Positions 50,006-61,079 are shown, counted from the first letter of the stretch. The stretch is DNA of 64,000 nt from Prorocentrum cordatum (GCA_963575745.1 CAUYUJ010022059.1:124001-188000), one strand, 5' to 3'. The notes: a model not told the origin generated them from the sequence alone. Numbers and translations are program-made.

Positions 50006-52286
50006 CGTGCCGAGTTGCATTAAGAGATCGCGTCTGCAGGCTGCCCCTACGAGTGGCTTGCCGGCCCTCCGCGAGGTGGCCATGAACGCTGTGGTGCACT
50101 CGGGGCCCCAGGAGTGGTTCGACCAGAATGCCTTGGATGGCGTCTCCACGCTCGTTCAGAAGGTCGTGCGAGGAGTACGCGTGCATCGAGAGCCACGGCG
50201 GCGACTCTATGATCACGACCGCCACCGGGAGTGCAATCGCCTGTCGGTGATGCTCTCCGCCACGGGCCAGTGTGCCTACAAGGACGACGGCGCGAGCCGT
50301 ACCAACGAGCGCACGGAGGACAGCTGGGTTGGTCTCGCGCTCTTCTACCACGACAAGCCGGACGCTCAGGCACAGGGGGTGTACTATTTGGACACTCCGG
50401 AGGGTCTTGTACGGCAGCCGATGACTTACGAGGAGTGGATCAACGTGTCATTTGTGTATGACGCATGGCTGCAGGAGGCGCGGTACGAGCACGACGTGTT
50501 CGCACTCGTGACGAAGCAGAACGCGAAGGAGCTAGACCCACGTCACTTCGACCAGCACGAGAAGGCTAAGTTCGACGAGGCCGATGCCGCCGAGTGGCGG
50601 CAATGGATCGCCAACAACACGGTCGAGCTGGTCACCGAGGAGGAGGAGAAGAGCATTCCGAAGGATAAGATCATCTCGGTGCCCATGCGATCGGTTCGCA
50701 CGAACCGGGGGCGAGGGCCGGAGTTGGAGGCGAAGTCGCGCTTGATCATCCCTGGCCATCTCGACCCGCAGCTTGGTCTATTCAGGACGGATTCGCCTAC
50801 TACTTCCCCTTTGGCCGTGCTGGTGTGTGCGTCTATCACAATGGCGATGGATTGGACATTCGAGTGCTTCGACGTAGCGACTGCGTTCCTGTCCGGGCTG
50901 AAGCTGGAGCGGGAGCTGTGCGTGAGGGCTCCTAAGGACGGGCTTCCGGCCGTCGACGGCGCTGGATGGCCGGCTGTGCGGCCTTATGCGTTGCTTCGTC
51001 TGCTGAAAGTGGCGCGCGGTTTGACGGAGGCGCCTCGGTTGTGGTATCTCCGAGCCCGCCAGGTGCTGACGGACGAGGTCGGCTTTGTGGAGCTGCGCTG
51101 TGCTCGGGCTGTCTTCGTTTATCGGGCGACCGGCAAGTTGATTGCAATGTTGACCTTGCACGTCGACGACGGCGTGCTGTTTGGGGGCCCGCGCGACCCC
51201 CCGTACCAGAAGGTGAAGGCGAATATCAACAGGCGTTTCAACATCAAGCACTGGAAGGAGGGCAATGACAAGGAGGCAGTCGCCCATCTCGGGGAGGAGT
51301 GGTGGCGCCACCCTGATCACATCGAGATCAGCATGCACGAGTACATCGGCAAGCTGACAAAGCACCCCCTTGCAAGGGGGGGCGACGAGGAGCGGGAGAT
51401 GACTCCCGAAGAGCACCGCGACTTCCGGAGCTTGCTCCAGAAGGTGCGCTGGCCTGTCGCACGTGTGGTGCCGCAGCTCGCGTGCAGTGCGTCGGCGCTC
51501 GCACAGAAGGATTCGAAAGGTCGGAGGTTATTGCACCTGCGAGTGCTCAATGACATCATCGGCCGGCTTCAGGACTACGACAAGAGAGGTCTTGCGACTC
51601 TCCGGATCCGCCGCGTGGACATCGAGCGCTTGCAGGTGCTCACGCTCATGGGCGCTTCGTTTGCGAAGGAACCCGGCTGGAAGAGCCAGATGGGGTTCAT
51701 GAGCATGATTACGGATACCCGAGTGTTGACGGAGCTAGCTGTGCGTTGTCTAGTGGAGTTCCAGAGTAGTACTATTACACGAGTTGTTGGATCTACGGTG
51801 GCCGCAGAGTCTGCAGCTATGTCCGTGGCTTTGGATCGGCAGCTCTACCTCAGGCTGCTGATTGAAGCAGTCTTGCACGGGGAGCCGCCCTTGCAAGGGG
51901 GCTGGAGGCTGGTGCTGAAGGTTCCGGGGGCGCTGGTGACGGATGCGAAGTCGCTCTACGATCACACGTCCAAGATCGGCTCGATGCTGGTGTCTCGGCA
52001 GACCCTCATCGACTTGTTGGTGGCCAAGGATTTGATCGAGCAGGATGCCATCAAGTTCAAGTGGCTGCCCAAAAGCCACGTGCTGGCGGACGTGCTGACG
52101 AAGGCCGTGCAGCCTAACGAGGTGCCATCGCAGTTCCTCCGCCACGGACTGTTCAGTATGGTGCCTACTGCTGAACAGGAGGATGAGGAGGCACACCGTC
52201 TGCGGCTGCGCCGCGGACAGCGTGAGAGAGCCAAGGAGCGGAAGGCCCAGCGTCGGGCCGCCGTTTCAGGGTCTGCGAGCCCGTGA
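49785..52286 (+). CDS. Copia 2: reverse transcriptase and RNase H, intact core
   Basis: True sense begins near 49905. The RVT_2 domain has KDKIISVPMRSV, a first catalytic Asp at D363 (CFDVATAFLSG), ARGLTEAPRLWY, and the catalytic pair D461/D462 (LHVDDGVLF). RNase H shows all four metal ligands: ITDTRVL, AAESAAMS, VTDAKSLYD and LADVLTKAV. The C-terminus is a basic helix (RLRLRRGQRERAKERKAQRR). The polymerase core has no stop and could still be functional, but the frame change upstream would uncouple it from integrase unless translated by frameshifting. It ends at TGA 52284-52286. Confidence 0.8.
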   Translation: MRRRLRRRSHLSRSSCRSVRLRGGPGLVPLPGRMSSGTCPEASPGASGSGGPSVPPIPRDDFELERKRKFLVDDVPSCIKRSRLQAAPTSGLPALREVAMNAVVHSGPQEWFDQNALDGVSTLVQKVVRGVRVHREPRRRLYDHDRHRECNRLSVMLSATGQCAYKDDGASRTNERTEDSWVGLALFYHDKPDAQAQGVYYLDTPEGLVRQPMTYEEWINVSFVYDAWLQEARYEHDVFALVTKQNAKELDPRHFDQHEKAKFDEADAAEWRQWIANNTVELVTEEEEKSIPKDKIISVPMRSVRTNRGRGPELEAKSRLIIPGHLDPQLGLFRTDSPTTSPLAVLVCASITMAMDWTFECFDVATAFLSGLKLERELCVRAPKDGLPAVDGAGWPAVRPYALLRLLKVARGLTEAPRLWYLRARQVLTDEVGFVELRCARAVFVYRATGKLIAMLTLHVDDGVLFGGPRDPPYQKVKANINRRFNIKHWKEGNDKEAVAHLGEEWWRHPDHIEISMHEYIGKLTKHPLARGGDEEREMTPEEHRDFRSLLQKVRWPVARVVPQLACSASALAQKDSKGRRLLHLRVLNDIIGRLQDYDKRGLATLRIRRVDIERLQVLTLMGASFAKEPGWKSQMGFMSMITDTRVLTELAVRCLVEFQSSTITRVVGSTVAAESAAMSVALDRQLYLRLLIEAVLHGEPPLQGGWRLVLKVPGALVTDAKSLYDHTSKIGSMLVSRQTLIDLLVAKDLIEQDAIKFKWLPKSHVLADVLTKAVQPNEVPSQFLRHGLFSMVPTAEQEDEEAHRLRLRRGQRERAKERKAQRRAAVSGSASP

Positions 52287-52700
52287 GGTCCTGTTGCAGC
52301 CGCTGCATGGACCTAGTGAGGGCTACGGTGATGTGCGCACGCGCATCGAGACGACAGTCTGGACTAGTGAGTCTAGACATTCATATTTCATATGTTATAT
52401 TTTGAGCCTCAGGCCGCACTCTGCTTGAGGTGTTTCGGCCTGTGGGCCGGTATAGGCGGTGACTGCGTGCAGCGTTTCACGCTTGTGGGGGGCGGCATCG
52501 GGGCAGCATTGTACTCACCCAGTGTGAAGAGTGCACTCCCCTGCCCCTCTGCCGCCCGTGCCGCCTTGTGAGCATGACGCACATGCCTTTCATGTTTTGT
52601 GGCGTGCATGTTGCCCGCCGCCGTTTTGGCCCTAGTCCTAGGGCCCTGGGGCTGCGCCCGCAGTTTGACCGCCGCGCGGTCCGAGCAAAAAGAACTGCAT
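52287..52700. other. 3' flank of copia 2, possible LTR remnant
   Basis: Contains GTGGGGGGCGGCATCGGGG near 52487, which might be a polypurine tract, and the palindrome CCTAGTCCTAGGG. Without a second copy no LTR can be fixed. Confidence 0.35.
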
Positions 52701-52704
52701 TGAC

Positions 52705-52773
<69 letters not shown>

Positions 52774-52774
52774 T

Positions 52775-52831
<57 letters not shown>

Positions 52832-52925
52832 CAGGAGCAGGAGCAGTAGTAGTAGTAGTAGTAGAGTAGTAGTAGTAGCAGTAGTACTAGTACTAGTAGT
52901 AGTCAGAGTATTAGTTAGAGCAGTA
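52705..52925 (+). repeat. (GTA)n microsatellite
   Basis: About 65 GTA triplets with few interruptions (TTAG at about 52773, CAGGAGCAGGAG at about 52832), degenerating towards 52925. Confidence 0.95.
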
Positions 52926-53400
52926 GTAAGAGTAGGAGCATCAGAAGGAAGGGGGGAGGGAGAAGGGTGGGGGAAGTCTGAGAGCAGAGGATGGCCCTGG
53001 GGTTGATTTTCAAAAAATGGTTGGCTTCGGGGCCTTAGGTTTTTAATTTGTAAGAGCTGATTCGTTTTAATTGTTATATATATAGACATAAAAGCGAAGC
53101 CCGGGGAATTTGAGCGAAGCACGGGGGGAAGGGGGGGCGAGAAGGGCGATGGGGGGGGGGGGGGGGAGGAAGGGGGGAGAAACACAAGGATCTATCGTTC
53201 TCCGCTTTCTCAGCAACGAGCCTCTTGACTTCGAGTTCCATGGAAATTCGCAGCAGACTCGGAGCCTTCGCAGGGGGGGTTCTCATCTTCTTGTAGGAGC
53301 TCGGGACCTCGGAAGGCGAGCTCGCCAGACCCCGGGGGCTCGACGAGCTCGTCTGCTTCGTCGGCGCGGTCATCGGAGTCTCGCTGCAAAACTGCAATGG
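52926..53400. other. Unassigned interval with G runs
   Basis: G tracts at 53122-53172, including about 17 consecutive G or GGA variants. No supported gene. Confidence 0.5.
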
Positions 53401-53454
53401 CTCGAAGCACAAATCCTAGAGCCAACGTGGCTACGGAAAGTTGTAGACTTCTGG

Positions 53455-53720
53455 CTGTTGTTGGCTTGTCCTTGTTCGCTGCTGGTTGTTGCCTTCTTGT
53501 TGTCAGCGTTGTATTGTTAGCGTGTCGTTGGCAGCTTTTTGTTGTCGGCTTGTTGCTGTTGCTTGTTATGATCCTGTTGTGGAATGCGGTTGCGCCGGTT
53601 GCTGGTGCTGCTGTTGTGCTTGCTGTTGCTTCTGCCGTTGTTGGTGGTGCTGTTGTTTCGCTGGTTGCTTTTGCTGTTGTTTGTTGTTGCTGCTGTTGCT
53701 TGCGCGCGTTGTGCTGCTTG
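53455..53720 (+). repeat. Imperfect TTG/CTG-rich low-complexity stretch
   Basis: GTTGCTGTTGTTG-like triplets without fixed period; a related stretch is at 54670-54790. The Leu/Val/Cys-rich frames here reflect composition. Confidence 0.6.
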
Positions 53721-53898
53721 CGTGTGCTTTTGTTTTTGCCGTCGTCGCAGCTGTTTCTCCGGCCCCTTTCTTTTTCTTAGTTTGCACCCGGCGTCCTCGA
53801 GGCCGGTGCCCGCCTCGCTGAGAGCCCCCAGCACCTCGCCCTCTGCCCGAAGGCGCACCCCGCTCCGAGCTCCCAGCGGCTCGCGAGGCGCCTCGAGG

Positions 53899-54662
53899 CT
53901 CAGTCAGAACTCGGAGCCGAGGCTGGAGGCGAGGCGGGGCTCGGCACCGAGTGCAAGGCATCGCGCTGCCTCGTCGTTGAGGGCTTGGAAAGGCGGCTGC
54001 GCTTCTTCGCGGGCTCGACCTTGCAGGAGTCCAGCTTGAGCTTCTTGCCCGAGAGTTTTCTCGAAGTGCGCGCTGTCCTCGCGCTTGCCATTGTTCTGGC
54101 GCTTCTTGTCCTTGATTTTGCAGGAGTCCGTCTTGTCCTCCAGATTGACCCTGTTTTCCTCCAGCTTGACCTCCAGTTTGACCTCCTTATCCTCCAGCTT
54201 GACCTCCAGCTTGACCTCCTTGACCTCGAGCTTCTTGTCGTCGAGCCCCTTGCTCTCGGGTCTGCCCCAGCGCGGCTGGTTGCGTTTCCTCTTGCTGCTC
54301 GACGCCGTCCTCGAGCTTCATTTGCTCGAAGTCCTCGGTCAGTGTGCCCTCTGGCGCCCGCTCGTTGCCATGCGTTTGCTCGACGATGAACGTCGGCGAG
54401 ACGACGCTCTCGCGTCCGACCGCTCGGCGCAGGCAGACGATGGTCGCTGTCCGCCTCGGCAATCTTCGTTGCCAGAGCGGAAACGGGGTTTGGAATGCTT
54501 GATCCTAAATGGGCCACGGGAAGTGTTGCGTCTTCAGCGGGCTTCACCCGAAAAGTGCTTGCACTACATAGCTTGCGCCCATTGCACCACATTGCCCGTG
54601 CCATCTCGGCGATGCATCGGCGGGCCTCGGCGATGCATCGGCGATGCGGTGGGCTTGGCATG
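53899..54662 (-). pseudogene. Decayed minus-strand gene with Lys/Glu repeats, unknown
   Basis: Read on the minus strand, sense moves between frames. It starts with VSPTFIVEQTHGNERAPEG and EDFEQMKLEDGVEQQEET, then a charged repeat KLEVKEVKLEVKLEDKEVKL, then NNGKREDSAHFEKT. In the frame ending at 53900 it closes with KKLKLDSCKVEPAKKRSRL, a nuclear-localisation-like end. The repeat would form a charged helix. At least two frame changes are needed. The 5' end overlaps GATGCATCGGCG palindromes of the MITE-like family near 54600-54660. No family recognised. Confidence 0.4.
54596..54662 (+). repeat. Fragment of the palindromic MITE-like repeat
   Basis: CTCGGCGATGCATCGGCGGG and GGCGATGCATCGGCGATGCG are interior palindromes of the family; the terminal inverted repeats are missing. 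Confidence 0.5.
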
Positions 54663-54789
54663 TGATGGTGTGGCAGCTGTTGTTTGTGCTGTTGTTGTTT
54701 GTCTTGTTGCTGTCGTGGGCTGCTGTTGCTGTTGTTTTGCTGGTTGCTGTTGCTGTTGTGGCTGATGTTGGTTGTGTTTTTGCTGTTGC

Positions 54790-54885
54790 GTGTGAGTATG
54801 AGTGTGTGTGTATGTGTGTGTGAGAGAGTGTGAGTGTTTGTGTGTGCGTGTCAGTGTGTGAGTGTGTGTGTGTGTGCGTGTGCGC

Positions 54886-54938
<53 letters not shown>

Positions 54939-55012
54939 TGCGAGTGTGTGTGTGTGTGTGTGCGTGTGTATGTTAGTGCGTTTGTGTGTGCGCGTTTGTG
55001 CGCGCGTGTGTG
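54790..55012 (+). repeat. (TG)n/(GA)n microsatellite
   Basis: GTGTGTG tracts flank about 19 GA units (54899-54936). Confidence 0.9.
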
Positions 55013-55028
55013 CGCGGCCGCTAGGTGT

Positions 55029-55595
55029 CGAGGCTCGATCCTCGATCCTCGGATCGCGAACCCTAGATCTTCGAGTCCAAGCGTGGCGATCCTCAGGTAC
55101 GGGGTCCAAGGCACTCGAAGATGCTCTGGTCCAAGATCTCGGATCCTCGAGGACGGAGGAACGAGCCTGCTGGATAGCGGTCTGGGCCCGAGGACGGCGA
55201 CAAGGGAGATCGACGATCGCCGAGGCTCGATCCTCGATCTTCGGATTGCGAACCCGAGACCTTCGAGTCCAAGCGTGGCGATCCTCGGATCTAGGATCCA
55301 AGGCGCTCAAAGCTGCTGGGAATCAAGATCTCGGATCCTCGATCCGAAGACCGAGCCTCCTTGATGGCGGCCCGGGCCTGACGACGGCGACAGTGACGAT
55401 CGACGGTCGCCTAGACTCGATCCTCGATCCTCGGATCGCAAGCCCGAGATTTTCAAGTCCAAGCCTGGCGATCTTCGGATCTTGGATCCAAGGTGCTCGA
55501 AGATGCCCCGGTCCAAGATCTCGGGTTTTCGATCCGAGGACGGAGGATCGAGCCCGCTTGATTCTTCGATGCTCGATCGAGGATCGCTCGGCGAG
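55029..55595 (+). repeat. Tandem array of about 192 bp, three units
   Basis: Units start at 55029, 55221 and 55411 with CGAGGCTCGATCCTCGATC or CTAGACTCGATCCTCGATCC, and share TTCGAGTCCAAGCGTGGCGA and CAAGATCTCGG. The unit is itself rich in short GATCCTCG/CGAGGATC inverted repeats. Confidence 0.8.
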
Positions 55596-55790
55596 AGGGG
55601 GGGAGTAGTGCCCCGCAGCTTGGAACGCCACTCGCGCGCGCTCGAACGCTCGCCTGGGGCGTGAAAAACAGCTGGGGCTCGGGCGCGGGCCTTGAGACGC
55701 GCGCGCGGCATCCTCGCAGCGAAAAGCATGGGGGCGCTTGGCTCGGGGCGCTCGTGCGCCGGGCGCTCGCCGCTCGCCGCCGCTCGGCTC

Positions 55791-56850
55791 TCAGGCGTCC
55801 TTCGGCGTGAACTCGTCGGCTTCTGGTTCGGCCTTCGCGTCGGCCTGGCTCTTCTTGGGCTCGCGCTGGTTGGTCATCTGATCGTGGCCGGCGTGGATCT
55901 GGGCGAACGTTTCGTAAATCATCTTGATGCGCTGGTCGAGAGCCATTGTCTCGAAGTCGAGCTGCCTCTCGGTGCTGGCGAGTCATGCTTGGAGCGTTTG
56001 TCTTGGTAGTTCCGCTCCTGGAGCTCGTGGCCATGTCGGCAGTGCGCATGGGGCTCCAGCACCATTTGACGACCGCCTGCGCGTGGTCAGCGCCTTGCAC
56101 CACGCCGTTCTGGCGGCGCCAGTTGAGGAACTGCATGGCCGTGTGGGGGATCATCTCGAAGAGCTGATCGGCTGGCGCGCCAGAGGGTTGCCCCGCATCT
56201 CGACGGTCTCGGATTTTTGTCGGTCGGCAGCGCGAGGTCATGGAGGTGGGGGAGCTCGGAGGGGATGTCGGGGGGGGCCTTGCCGACGCTCTCGGCGTAG
56301 GAGCCGAAGGCGAGGCGCCGGGCGTTCTCGGCGTCGAGCTCGATGTCAATCTTCTCGGCAAGCTCGAGCATCTTCGACTTCGAGCTCGGCGTGGGCCAGA
56401 GGAGGTTCTCGGGCGGCTCTTTGCGATTCTCGAAGATGTCGCAGTGGCGGGCGTCATTCTCGCAGTGGGTCACGCTGAGCAGCGCCACCGCCAGCTCGAC
56501 GCGCCTCTTGTCCTTCTCGTTGAAAATGCGCCCGTGCTCGATGCTCCTGAGAGAACCGCCGTTGCAGGCCATCTCGAGGACGGCTTGCTGGGCGCTCGCC
56601 GACGACGAGGCGGCATCCGCCTTGAAATAACAGACCGTCATTCCTGCTGCGTCTGCGCCTCGCGCGCTCGATTGGCACTGGCGCATCTTGCCAATGGAGA
56701 CCTTGTCCGCGATGAAGGGCAGCTCGTCGAGGATCTCCTCGTTCTGCTTGGCCATGCGCTCGGGAATCTCGTTCGAGCTCGGGCTCGCGACCCCGTGCAG
56801 GGCCGCGACGGGCTGGGTCGCCGCCTGAGCGCACTCGGCGGCTCGGGGCA
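55791..56850 (-). pseudogene. Decayed minus-strand gene, unknown helical protein
   Basis: On the minus strand from about 56850: NEIPERMAKQNEEILDELPF, KVSIGKMRQCQ, AVLEMACNGGSLRSIEHGRI, NEKDKRRVELAVALLSVTHC, AEKIDIELDAENARRLAFGS and PSELPHLHDLALPTDKNP in one frame. After a change near 56220 comes PADQLFEMIPHTAMQFLNWR in a second, then sense in the first again (HELQERNYQDKRSKHD). In a third frame it ends QRIKMIYETFAQIHAGHDQM...EFTPKDA with TGA at 55791-55793. The natural composition of these pieces contrasts with the antisense frame 56240-56857. Three or more frame changes mean decay or assembly indels. I recognise no family; a soluble, helix-rich protein of about 330 residues is suggested. Confidence 0.45.
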
Positions 56851-56889
56851 TGGCTGAGGCCCGCGACGCACTCGGGGGCAACGATGCGG

Positions 56890-57500
56890 GGGGGATCGGC
56901 ATTTTTTTTGAGGGGGGGGGGGTGCCTCGGCGATGCATCGCGATGCCTCGACCGCGCATCCGCACTTTCCTGGGCAGGTTTGGGCCATCGAACTATTCTC
57001 TGCGATCAATCGGCGATTTGGGATCGATGCTTTCCTTATGCTTTATCGCCCCCTATCGTTGCCCCTGGGGGAGGTGCAGCTCGGTGCCTAGAAGAGACAC
57101 GAAAGTTTCGGGTCTCGGAGACTCAGGGAAGCTAGGGCCTGGGCCGTCGCGGGGGGAGAGGACGGGGGGGGAAGGGGGGGGGGGAAGGGGGGGGGGGAGG
57201 GGGGGGGCAGGCGGAGGAGGAGGAGGGGGGGGAGGAGGGGGGAAAACGGGGAGGAGGGGGGGGGAAGGGCCGCGAACCGTGCGAGGGCCGCGCTGTAAAA
57301 GTAACTCCACTGCCCTGCCTGCTCGAAAACGCATGTAACATCTCAGCAGGCCGTTGCGCGTTGAGCACTCGAATAGTTCATGTTGTGCTCCATCAGTAGA
57401 ATGCTGCCCGCCTGTCGCCTCAGTTGTAACAAGTATTTCTGTTCGGGGCCTGTTTCTCGGGGGGGGGGGGGGGGGGGGGGGCAGCCGCGAGTTAAGCAAC
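56890..57500 (+). repeat. G-rich low-complexity interval
   Basis: G/GGA runs at about 56910-56930, 57150-57270 and 57458-57482. Short unique parts between them hold no supported gene. Confidence 0.7.
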
Positions 57501-58880
57501 GCTGCAACCTGGTCAGTAGAAGTTCCCCACGCGCAGACTTTTCCACGTGGGGTGTCATCAGTGGGGCCCCTCTACTCCGTGCTACCAGTGGCCGCGTCTG
57601 GCCATGGTCCCTCCGCTGTGGGAAGTTGGCGGCCTAGGCGCCTGCCATCGGGCCACCAGGGGGACGCGACGCACCCGCAAATTGAAAACGAGATTCGAGC
57701 GGTCGGTCGCTGCTTGTTCTGGCAAGTATGGCATCCGTGGCATAGCAGCGCGCGGGAGTGGGGGGCCCATCCTCCGCCGCCGCCACCCGCGTCAGTCGCG
57801 CCCCCCGCGCCCGTATTACGGCGTTCTGTCGCGCGGCCTGACGCCCGCTATAAAGAACCTTTCGTTCGCCATCCGCTTTGCATTTCTAGCGGGCGACCGC
57901 CGGGGGTGAAACGGCAGCGGCAATTTTTAGATGTAGGAGTGTCCCCCCCCCCCCCCGCCCCCCAGACACCCGGCGCGTTTGTTCTGTCGTCTCGCTGCGT
58001 GGGCCCTTGGGAGTCTCGAACATTTTCCCCGCGTGGGTTCGGGCGACTGGGCTCGGGTCTGTCTGGGTGCCAGAGAGGGGGGTCGCCTGTAGGAGTGGCC
58101 CCAGAGGGGGCAGGGGGGGCGGGTAAAATTGAAATCCGTTTTCGTTTTGGTTCGATGGTTTCTGGTGCCAATTTGCGTTTTGAACCACGTTCGGGTTAAG
58201 TTGCGGCTCCAGGTTCCGTACTTTTGACGCGCGCTTGAGAGCGTAGTTTGTTCTGCATTGTGGCATATGCGTCGGTCCTCGAGGTTGTATGTCCGATGGG
58301 CTAGGCGGGGCTGTCGGCTTCGACCTGTGCCACGGGGCGTCGGTGCTCGGCGTTGGTTTTGCTTCTGCGTCTTGCGATGCACGTCGGCGCTCGGCCTCTG
58401 CGTTAGTCTTCGGCCTCGATCTGGCGACGCCGTCGGTCTGCGGCCTCGGCCTACATGGTGAGACATCGGAAATCGACTTCGGCGTCGCAGCGGGGGCGGC
58501 GGCCTTGACCCCTTGAGTTCCGCGCGCCATCGCGCGGCCCCCGCGGGCCCCACGACGCGCGGCTCGTTCTATTGCGCGTTGCGCCAGCGGCCTCTTTGCT
58601 GCGCAGCGCTCGAGCACGCGCTTGCGCATGAGTTCTTTCCACGCCGCGCAGCGTGAGCCATGCTAGCGCACGCGCGCATTTTAACGGCAAGGCTTCGATA
58701 TCACGCGCCGTTCGCGCGGGGATTCGCGTTGCGCCGTTGGGGGGCGCGGGCGGGTCTTCTGAAGATAGCGCCGCGCGCGCGTCGCCGAGTGCGTTTCGCA
58801 TTGCGCCCAGCTGCCAGAGGCAAGTCCCGCCACCGCGCCAGTCCATCGCATTGGGCGCCGGCTATTCGAAGGATGATGGC
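57501..58880. other. Unassigned GC-rich interval
   Basis: Open frames on both strands are expected from composition. A CTCGGCCTC/GTCGGCTTCG-rich stretch lies at 58300-58500. I see no motif that supports a gene. Confidence 0.4.
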
Positions 58881-58945
58881 GACGATGATGGCGACGAAGC
58901 TGGTTGCGATGATGGCGACGAGGACGACGCGGCGATGATGATGTG
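58873..58945 (+). repeat. GATGATGGCGAC short tandem repeat
   Basis: About six imperfect units of GATGGCGACGAT type. Confidence 0.7.
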
Positions 58946-59009
58946 TCGGAGGAGAACACGAAGGTTGTTACATGTGACGCCTTTTCTTACGCATTTCTTC
59001 GGGAGCTTT

Positions 59010-59620
59010 CATGGAGCTCACTTGGGTCGTATCTGGCAGTCTTGGGCTCCTGTGCGGCAGTCTCGCGGGCCCCGTGCGGCTTTCTTTGATTTCTCTGGGC
59101 TCCTCTTGCGCCGTCTCGGGTCCGTCGGCGTGGTCGAGGGGCAATCCCGGGCCGTCTTGGATCTTTTCGGCGGTACTCGCAGGCAATCTTGGGGCTCTCC
59201 TGGGTCCATCCCGCGCCGCCGAATGGCGGCTGAGGTTTTGCCGGGGCCATCTAGGGGGTTTCCTGGCACATTGCGGGGCCCCCCTGGGCTTGCTAAGGAC
59301 AGCGCCGGGGGCTTCCCTGGCCGCGTCGAGCTGGCGGGGGCCCGGGGCGATTATGACCCAAACTCAGCGACGCACCATTTCAAAATCAGTGGGCGTCGTT
59401 CCTAGGGTCTTTCGGGGGTCTTGTTGGGGCCCGCTTGAGCCGCGGGCCGCCCTGGGATGTACTGGGGGCTTTTTTGGATTATTCTGATTCCGTCTTAGGC
59501 CTTCGCGGGGCCATCTTGGTTTGTTTTGGAGTCATCTTTGGTCATCTAAAATCGAACCTGAGGCCATCTTGGCGGCCGCGGTGGCCTTCCTGGGCCGCGT
59601 TGGAAGATTTTGAGAGCCTC
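59010..59620 (+). repeat. Degenerate TCTTGGGG block 8
   Basis: Recurring CTTGGGGCTCT, GCCGTCTTGG and GGGCCATCTTGG variants on the plus strand, without a GGA tract. Confidence 0.55.
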
Positions 59621-60017
59621 AGGGGTTGTAGGCGGTCGCCCAGGGGCCCGCAGGGGGAGGGGCGGCGCGCGGGGAAGCGCGCGGCGGGGCGGGCGGGCCC
59701 CGTGGACGAATGGCGGAACCCTACTAGACAGCACCTGGCATTCTAGCGCTCCACTATCACGGCGGCGCTGGGCCGTCTGGCGCACGCAAGTGCGATGAGG
59801 GGCGGTCTCTGCGCCGCCTCGCGCGCGACGGCGCACGGGGCGCCCGCGCTGGATTTCCCGCTCGCGCGCGCGACGGCCCGGTGCCTCCGCGCGCGGAGAG
59901 CGCAGCGCGAGCGGCTTTCCGTCGGACGCGCCGTTGAGGCCGCCAGTGTCTTCCGGCGCGTCATGGCCGAGTCTCGCTCGCTATTTGCCTTGGCGGTTTC
60001 GCGCGAGGGAGGCGGTT
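59621..60017. other. Unassigned GC-rich interval
   Basis: No supported gene or clear repeat. Confidence 0.4.
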
Positions 60018-60347
60018 GCGCGGTCAACCTGGGACGGTCAACCTTCAGTTGGGCGGCCAATCCAGGTCGGTCAGCGCGCGGTTGGGCGGGCAATTCGAGC
60101 GGTCATTTCGGGCGGTCAATGCGCGGCCAGGCGGTCAGCGCGCAGCTGGGCGGTCAGCCCGGGCGGTCAATTCGGTCGGTCAACGCGCGGCTGGACGGTC
60201 AACCCGGGCGGGCATTTCGGTCGGTCAACGCGTGCCGGGTCGGTCCACGCGCGTCGGCCGATCGAATCATTAACGCGCGCGTCGGCCGATCAACTTGGCC
60301 GACCAACTGGGCCGATCAAGTCGTCAACGCGCGCTCGTGGTCAATTC
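60018..60347 (+). repeat. GGTCAACGCGCGGCTGGGC-type degenerate tandem repeats
   Basis: Short units with CGGTCAAC/CGGTCAGC and GCGCGGCTGG recur irregularly and pass into the 13-bp array. Confidence 0.65.
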
Positions 60348-60543
60348 GGCCGATCAGCTGAGCCGATCAACTCAGCCGATCAACTCGTCCGATCAACTCG
60401 GCCGATCAACTCGGCCGCTCACGTCGGCCGATCAATTTGGCCGATCAATTCGGCCGACCAAATCGGCCGATCAACTCGGCCGATCAAATCGGCCGGTCGA
60501 CTCGGCCGATCACCTCGACCAGTCCACTCGGCTGGTGCATTTG
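60348..60543 (+). repeat. 13-bp tandem array, about 15 units
   Basis: The unit is GGCCGATCAACTC with single-base variants; the period is an unbroken 13, so frames shift at each unit. Confidence 0.85.
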
Positions 60544-61079
60544 GTTGGTTAAGTGAGGCGGCAAGCTCGCGGGAGGTCAGCGCGGGCGGTCAATTCCGGG
60601 TCGGGCGCCCACGCGCGCCGCCTGTGCCTGGGCGCGCCCGCCCACGCACGCCGCATGCACATGGGCGCGCCCGCCCGCGCTCGCGGTGGGTGCCAGAATG
60701 TTTTCATTCAGAGGTTCACAGACTAAAGAGATTCGCTTGACCTGGCATTCCATGGGTTCGTTCAGTTTCGGGCGTTCCAGGATCGCCCAGGCGCTCAAAG
60801 CCTCGGTCGACCCAGAGCCTCCCAGACTCTTGCGCTTCGGTCGACCCAGAGCTTACCAGACTCTTGCACTGGGGCCGTCTGGTTGATGGAGTTCACGCAA
60901 ATTGTTCAGATGGCACCGAAACGCATGGCGACCTTCGATTATCCCTAGCAAAAACCGTTCGCGCACTGCGCGAGAGGAGCGCAGCGCAGAGCGTCCCGCC
61001 CTAATCGTCTGGCTGACGCCGAGACAGGGGAAGCCCTGGCAAGCGAAGTTCACGACAACCTTTCAGCTTACGCCGAGGC
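60544..61079. other. Unassigned interval with a short duplication
   Basis: TCGGTCGACCCAGAGC and CAGACTCTTGC occur twice (about 60807-60880). No supported gene. Confidence 0.45.

Larger units (their letters stand above)
47911..52286 (+). mobile_element. Second Ty1/copia element, 5'-truncated, different clade
   Basis: Integrase, RT and RNase H in copia order, with no gag or protease upstream. The RT uses a FDVATAFLSG block instead of the QSDAPGAYTQ block of the element at 1-16196, so it belongs to another clade. It is damaged by a G/T insert (about 48212-48665) and a frame change near 49905. No LTR pair could be fixed. Confidence 0.75.

Noticed and set aside
52287-52700. LTR of the second copia
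   Set aside because: A possible polypurine tract exists, but no TG...CA pair or second copy could be fixed.
53397-53821. Hydrophobic Leu/Val/Cys-rich frames that look like membrane segments
   Set aside because: They come from TTG/CTG-rich low-complexity DNA, with several frames equally open.
56240-56857. 205-codon frame on the plus strand
   Set aside because: It is antisense to a minus-strand frame with more natural composition; GC-rich mirror frames are expected.
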